Of a stretch of 64,000 bases of DNA, positions 59,007 through 64,000 are shown piece by piece (within the stretch, counting starts at the first letter, position 1; every line of letters starts with the position of its first letter). The position numbers were made by a program, and so were the translations under genes. The stretch is taken from contig NW_017802647.1 of the NCBI RefSeq assembly GCF_001625305.1, positions 564,218 to 628,217 on the forward strand, in the 5' to 3' direction. The DNA is from Branchiostoma belcheri (Eukaryota > Chordata > Leptocardii > Amphioxiformes > Branchiostomatidae). The notes beneath the pieces are model-generated. The model had not been told where the DNA came from. It searched no databases and saw only the letters and a program-made list of their open reading frames with translations.

Positions 59007-59257
59007 AGAACGTAATGTGTTCGCGTGAAACCGTTCATAGCATTTGGGCAGAACGTCTCGTTTAACTTTTTTGAAAGTCGTATTTGCACATTTAAGGATG
59101 ACATACACATTTGTACTGTCTACAGCTTTCAAACGTGTCGGAAAATATATTTTTTGGTAGCACTACTAACAGGCAAAATGCTGATGCAACGTTGTTCTAA
59201 CATCAAACAAAAATTATGAAAAATCTAGGTTTTGCGCAGGTGCAACACTACAGAGTA
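59007..59257 (-). mobile_element. CpG-bearing MITE, copy 2
   Basis: Reverse-complement relative of 58048-58280 (shared GTGCAAATACGAC, GAGACGTTCTGCC and CAACGTTGCATCAG on the minus strand). Its allelic counterpart lies at about 60002-60250. Confidence 0.55.
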
Positions 59258-59265
59258 CATCAATG

Positions 59266-59285
59266 NNNNNNNNNNNNNNNNNNNN
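59266..59285. other. assembly gap (20 N)
   Basis: Nominal-size spacer between two near-identical alleles. Confidence 0.95.
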
Positions 59286-59407
59286 TATTTCACTGATGAA
59301 AGATGCCGGACGGCGTCTGAAACGTCTGACATTATTTTCTTATTTTATCCAGAAGTAAAGATTCAAACTTTTCTTATTAGTATTATCCTGGATGATTAAT
59401 CTTCACA
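59286..59407 (+). mobile_element. haplotype-specific retroelement-like fragment with hammerhead-like core
   Basis: Present upstream of the second allele only. It contains CTGATGA (59293-59299), a 6-bp stem (59302-59307 with 59312-59317, GGAC loop), GAAA (59319-59322) and CGTC. This arrangement recurs at the ends of Penelope-like elements and retrozymes. Confidence 0.4.
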
Positions 59408-61179
59408 AACGTTAGTAACTTTTGTGTTCATAAAATTATTGCATGAAGAATTTTGAAGTTGAATACACAAAATTTTTCTGGCTCAAATGTCAAGTGCTTC
59501 CTACTAGTACCACGGAAAAGAAGGACGGATATTCCCTTTCCTTCTACATAAAGGTCAGAGTCTTGTAGAGAGGACGATCAGTTGTTAGCATGTCAATCGC
59601 CTGAAGGACCAAGCCGCTGCTGGCACCGCTGATAACAGTCACTACGTGCCGTACAGTCGCTGGCATCGCATCAACAGGACCGGAGCCACAATGCACTCAG
59701 AATCATAAAGAACCTGCCACGCTCGTGAAGACAACTCACGTAATTAGCGCTACTGCTGTATCAGTGCAGTTATTGCTTTGGCTGGGTGATCTAGGCCAGG
59801 AAAGGGACGCATGTTGACCGTAATGCAATCTATCAACGTTTGTAGTCTAAACTACTTGTGACGTGAATGTAGAATGGTGTCGTAAAAGTAAAAGTGTTGA
59901 ATGAGGCTGGCCTTTTGGTAGTGTAAGATATGATCTTATGGGATAGTAGCCGCTAAGTTACTCTTTGTAGATTCCATTGTACTATTAAATGAGCATGTCG
60001 TCAGAACGTAATGTGTTCGCGTGAAACCGTTCATAGCATTTGGGCAGAACGTCTCGTTTAACTTTTTTGAAAGTCGTATTTGCACATTTAAGGATGACAT
60101 ACACATTTGTACTGTCTACAGCTTTCAAACGTGTCGGAAAATATATTTTTGGTAGCACTACTAACAGGCAAAATGCTGATGCAACGTTGTTCTAACATCA
60201 AACAAAAATTATGAAAAATCTAGGTTTTGCGCAGGTGCAACACTACAGAGTACATCATTGCAAGCAGCCAGAAGAGCAGTCGATATGATGTATGTGCTCA
60301 TGTTGCTGCATAACTTAGCTCAGAAGATGGAGCGAAAAATTACGACCTTGAAAATTGAAAGGATTTTCCACTTGGAATGCTGTCGTTGTGCCTGTGGACT
60401 TGAATTTACTGAAGTTACAACTTGATCAAAACTAGTGGGAGTGGCAAATTGCTCGGAGCTGTACTTGTTGGTTTCTTACGTCATCGTACTTAATAATCCC
60501 AGAGCTGTTGCCCTAACAGAAGAACAATGGCATTCAACTGTAGACAAACTCTGATAATCGATTTGCCGGAGGCGTACATGACAAATGAAGCAATGAACTT
60601 ATGTGGGGTAATTGCAAATCAGTATTTTCCATCAACCTAGGGGTGGGCAATTATTTGCTTCTTAGGGGGCCTTGGAAAGTTATTAAAATGATGGTTAATT
60701 GATTGCTGTGAGTGACTCTCGTATGTGACGTACTTCTAGATATTATTTCAAGGAGGGACTAACATAACTCCCGTCAAGATATCCCTACTGTATCAAGAAC
60801 TCATCAAATACAAGTGGAATCATCCTTGTGGACAGTTATTACCCCTTGGGTAAAATGGAACGTTCCTCACATTACTGTCATTAGGTCGATCTTGACAGAT
60901 GGAATCCTTGGATTATCTTCTGATTATTCTAAAGATTACAGGAACTATGGAGTGATATGTTCTGTCCTTATTGGATTCTGGGGGAAAATGATGGGGTGTT
61001 TGTCGTGGCAGGGGAATTGGTATTGTAGGAGGGAAGGTGTATTCATTTGTCATGGCCTATGGTCACTGCTCGGAGCAGCGCCAGCACTCCATTATTCATC
61101 AAGTGGCATTACCCACGGTATCGGAATGCCGCTGAAAAATTATCGGCAGGCATGAATTCTGGGGACGCAATTTTCGGAG

Positions 61180-61618
61180 GTATGGACATCCGTGTCCATA
61201 ACGGCAGATGTCATTGATTGGTCATCACTCAGAATCCTCCCGCTGCCACAAGGTGGCGTCACCCCTCTACAGACCCCCCACCCCTCACAGTTCTTGTTAC
61301 ACCCCCCTGGGTTTACACAGAGTGCCGTCTAATTACGCTGGTCGGGCCGGGCGTATGCAGATGAGCACACAGCGCGTACTTGAGTGACGGTTGATGCGAG
61401 GACCCGTGTTTGCTCTCGCCGTGCCGCCGACACGGATTTCCCCGGGCAGGGTCACCCCATTTCATCATGATCCATGTACAAACTGCGGGCAAAAATTGCT
61501 CGGCTCAAGTGCCCTGTCCTCATATATGTGTTTCTTAACGGTCCCTGAACGCTAAGGTGTATATTGAGCCGGCAGAGATCTCTGAGCCACCTGCCTGTGA
61601 AGCTCGTTTAGTTGGATG
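61180..61618 (+). promoter_or_regulatory. candidate alternative promoter and first exon
   Basis: A CpG-richer block ends at 61618 with GGATG|GTAAGTCGG, a perfect donor preceded directly by ATG, as at 52307. If spliced to a phase-0 exon it would supply only an initiator Met. No transcript evidence is available. Confidence 0.25.
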
Positions 61619-64000
61619 GTAAGTCGGATTTTGTCTTTCATTATCTTTCCCAGGTGGCTTGATATCATAGGAGAAATTATTGATTATTACTGAAGTAAAA
61701 TTGACAGTGGTATTTTCATATTTTATGTTGGAAATGCTGGAATGAGGGAATGTTTTAAATGAGGAGGAGAATTCTGGTCAGGGATGCTCTTAGCCCATTT
61801 GGAGGGAAATTAGCCTTTATGCATTGTCTATTTAAAAGAATTGTACCAATTATGTCAGTCTTTCATCTACTGTAATTCTTGGACTTAAATTCAGCTTTTT
61901 TCATCCATTGTTTTGCTCCAAAATGATTAGGTTTGTAAAATGCAGAGTTAAAAAAAATTGCAGTTACAATATAATTGAATGTATCAAATTGCCCTCAGAA
62001 GCATCCGATCACCTCTCTCGGTATTTAGCTAGATTATGCTGAAATTCAGAAGTGGAATTTTCTCATTTCCATAGGAAAACATAGAAAGCCCTGAGATCAT
62101 CATTCGTTCATAATTCAATCAAGATGGTAGACGTATATCCCAGGGCGATATCATAACAGTATTACTTCTTGATTAGCAGTCTCAATATAGCAGAAATTTC
62201 CCCTGCTACAATCTAACCATCAGAATCGTTTTCTGCTAATCTAAGTCTCTAAAACTTAGTAGTCTAAATCTCACAGGGATCGCTGGTTTATCTAAATCCC
62301 TAAATCTGGATATACGTGTGCAGGGGAGATTGCAGTGCCAGTGTTGCTTATCTACAAATTAAAGAAATGCAGCAGTCGATCCTAATCAGGTGGTGAGAGT
62401 GAGGAGGTCAGAGGTCAGCTGGAGCTGTTGCTAGCTGGAGCCCATCAATGCTGATGGTGGTGCCAGCCTATTATCTCTATAGGCCCAATAATCAATACAG
62501 TTACTTTTTATTGCACCCCCTCTAAGGATCAATGGTAAATGATGCCGCGCTGGTTTTAAAGAGGGCGTATAGCATTTATTTATACCGACTGATGCTAAAT
62601 ATTTAGAGCTGCTAAATGGGAAGATGGAAGTTCAGTGCACCATAGTTCAGCATCACATGCCGCCGAGGCCACATTTCAGCTGGAATCCAAGAATGAATTA
62701 TTTATTTGGGATAAGGGATACCTCTATTTTTGTCAGGGCCTGGCATGCTCCCTTCCGGTTGAACAATGGTGGGCCTTAAGGCAGCGTTTGTTAAGTTATA
62801 TTTGCATGCAAGACATTCCCTGATTCCTCAGACTCTTTCTTGCAATTTGAAAGATCCTTCTGACAGGTAGTTTGAAACGGGATCACTGGACAAGACGACC
62901 GGTTTGTAATCTGTCGCCGATCAATAAAGGACGGGAGCATGACTCTGGGTTTTGTCCCAAGGAAAGAGGATGAAAGAAATGCGAACTGGGAAGACGGCCT
63001 ATGACCTGTCTCTTTCCCTTTGGGAAAAACTGTAATGAAAGGGTACGTGTGCATAGATTGTAACTGATATATATTGATGGGCATATCAATCTTCTGAATG
63101 TTCTACAATTAGCTCTATCTCCTATTTCCTAGACTGGAATAGAAAAATCATAATGATAGATGTCTTGGTAGATTTACAATGATGGATTTCTATACAGGAA
63201 AGCTCATAATCATGTCATCGTCATCTGTGTTCCATGTTTTCAGATGGATATTCATACAACTGAAAAACTACATGTATATTATATGCATGACTAGATCTAC
63301 TGTACAATTTTCTGTAGTATATTCTTAGACAATCATCATAAATCTGAGAAAATCTGGCACTCCCACCAGAAAAAGATCACGAACACGTCAACATCTAACC
63401 TAGATTACTGTCTTTCAGCACATACGATCTAGTCATTGTCCTTTTCTTATAGTTTATATCCTTGTAAGTTTCTTGAAGATTGAATGACTCTAGAAGACGG
63501 ATGCTGTTTTGAAAGCCTGGTCCATTACAGACTATAAGAATGCATCTCACATGTCAGCTGAGTACAAGAATAGCAACAGATAAGACTCACTAAAGCCCCT
63601 ACACCAATGCATCTAAGAACTGCTAGAAGCAATTTCAATTTCTTTCCTGAGTTGAAACCCCCAGGAGAAAGTTGGATTACTTCTTCTGCCACAATTGAGT
63701 CTGATTTGCCTGTGAACTGGTTATTGGCTAGCCTTGAAAATACCCCCAAGGGACGACCAGCTGATTCAGAAACTAGAAAAGCGCTCAGAGAACACAAACT
63801 TGAGTGGGAGAGCAGCATATAGAGAGATTTCCCTGGATTCACAAGCTTGTAATTGATTGTCTAAAGAAGGAGTTGCAGTTGTAAAAAAAAGCTTCTAGGG
63901 GTGCACAAAATTCTACCTAGTACATTGGAAGCTGGGTACCATGCACAATTTTCTGCTGATAAGATGATAGGGAGTTGCCAGTACTAGTACTACTTCTGTT

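Larger units (their letters stand above)
58425..60257. repeat. allelic duplication around a second assembly gap
   Basis: 58425-59265 recurs at 59408-60257 with only scattered differences. The left copy ends exactly at the 20-N gap (59266-59285). As at 22430-24461, this looks like two haplotypes joined in tandem. Confidence 0.87.
52308..64000 (+). other. first intron of the gene at 52200, to the window end
   Basis: 11.7 kb with no recognisable downstream coding exon. It holds an inverted repeat (52727-52844), a Harbinger-like MITE (57499-57866), a CpG-bearing MITE family (58048-58280, 59007-59257), an allelic duplication and CpG-richer, repeat-poor blocks near 55930-56300 and 61180-61640 that may be regulatory. 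Confidence 0.5.

Overview
This is eukaryotic, intron-rich, AT-rich genomic DNA from a draft assembly. The genes are metazoan and close to the vertebrate orthologues. Gene content, many short non-autonomous DNA transposons, tRNA-derived SINEs and strong haplotype differences captured in the assembly fit a cephalochordate (amphioxus, Branchiostoma) best. Another invertebrate deuterostome cannot be excluded from the sequence alone.

Layout: (1) 1-4200, minus strand: the first coding exon (1973-2424) of a Ser/Arg-rich protein running off the left edge, possibly a SUN-domain nuclear-envelope protein, with a likely 5' leader exon near 3881. (2) 8257-27006, minus strand: a complete UBE3B gene (IQ motif plus HECT E3 ubiquitin ligase) in 12 coding exons whose splice phases all agree. 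One extra base near 12544 breaks the frame. (3) 27010-27635: a compact divergent promoter. (4) 27636-46439, plus strand: a complete RAB40 gene (Rab GTPase with SOCS box) in 6 coding exons. Its 11.4-kb first intron is packed with mobile elements, including a 2.6-kb foldback element. (5) 49271-51785, minus strand: complete MPG (alkyladenine DNA glycosylase) in 4 coding exons, convergent with RAB40. (6) 52200-52307, plus strand: the first exon of a gene that starts head-to-head with MPG and leaves the window on the right. By position it may be RHBDF (iRhom). The last 11.7 kb is its first intron, with a possible second promoter/first exon ending at 61618.

RAB40 and UBE3B both act in ubiquitin ligation (a CUL5 adaptor and a HECT ligase) and share a promoter region, but no functional link is shown. 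MPG starts base-excision repair of alkylated purines. In human 16p13.3, MPG lies head-to-head with RHBDF1 and RAB40C is on the same band, so MPG-RAB40, and possibly RHBDF-MPG, may be chordate-ancestral linkage beside what became the alpha-globin locus.

The intergenic and intronic DNA holds well-defined elements found by reading both strands: three copies of a Harbinger-like MITE with 3-bp target duplications, a TTAA-bounded miniature palindrome family, hAT-like elements, an intronic MITE, a perfect 61-bp palindrome, and a foldback element with a 6-bp target duplication. Two 20-N gaps are flanked by near-identical sequence. They look like two alleles laid end to end rather than real duplications.
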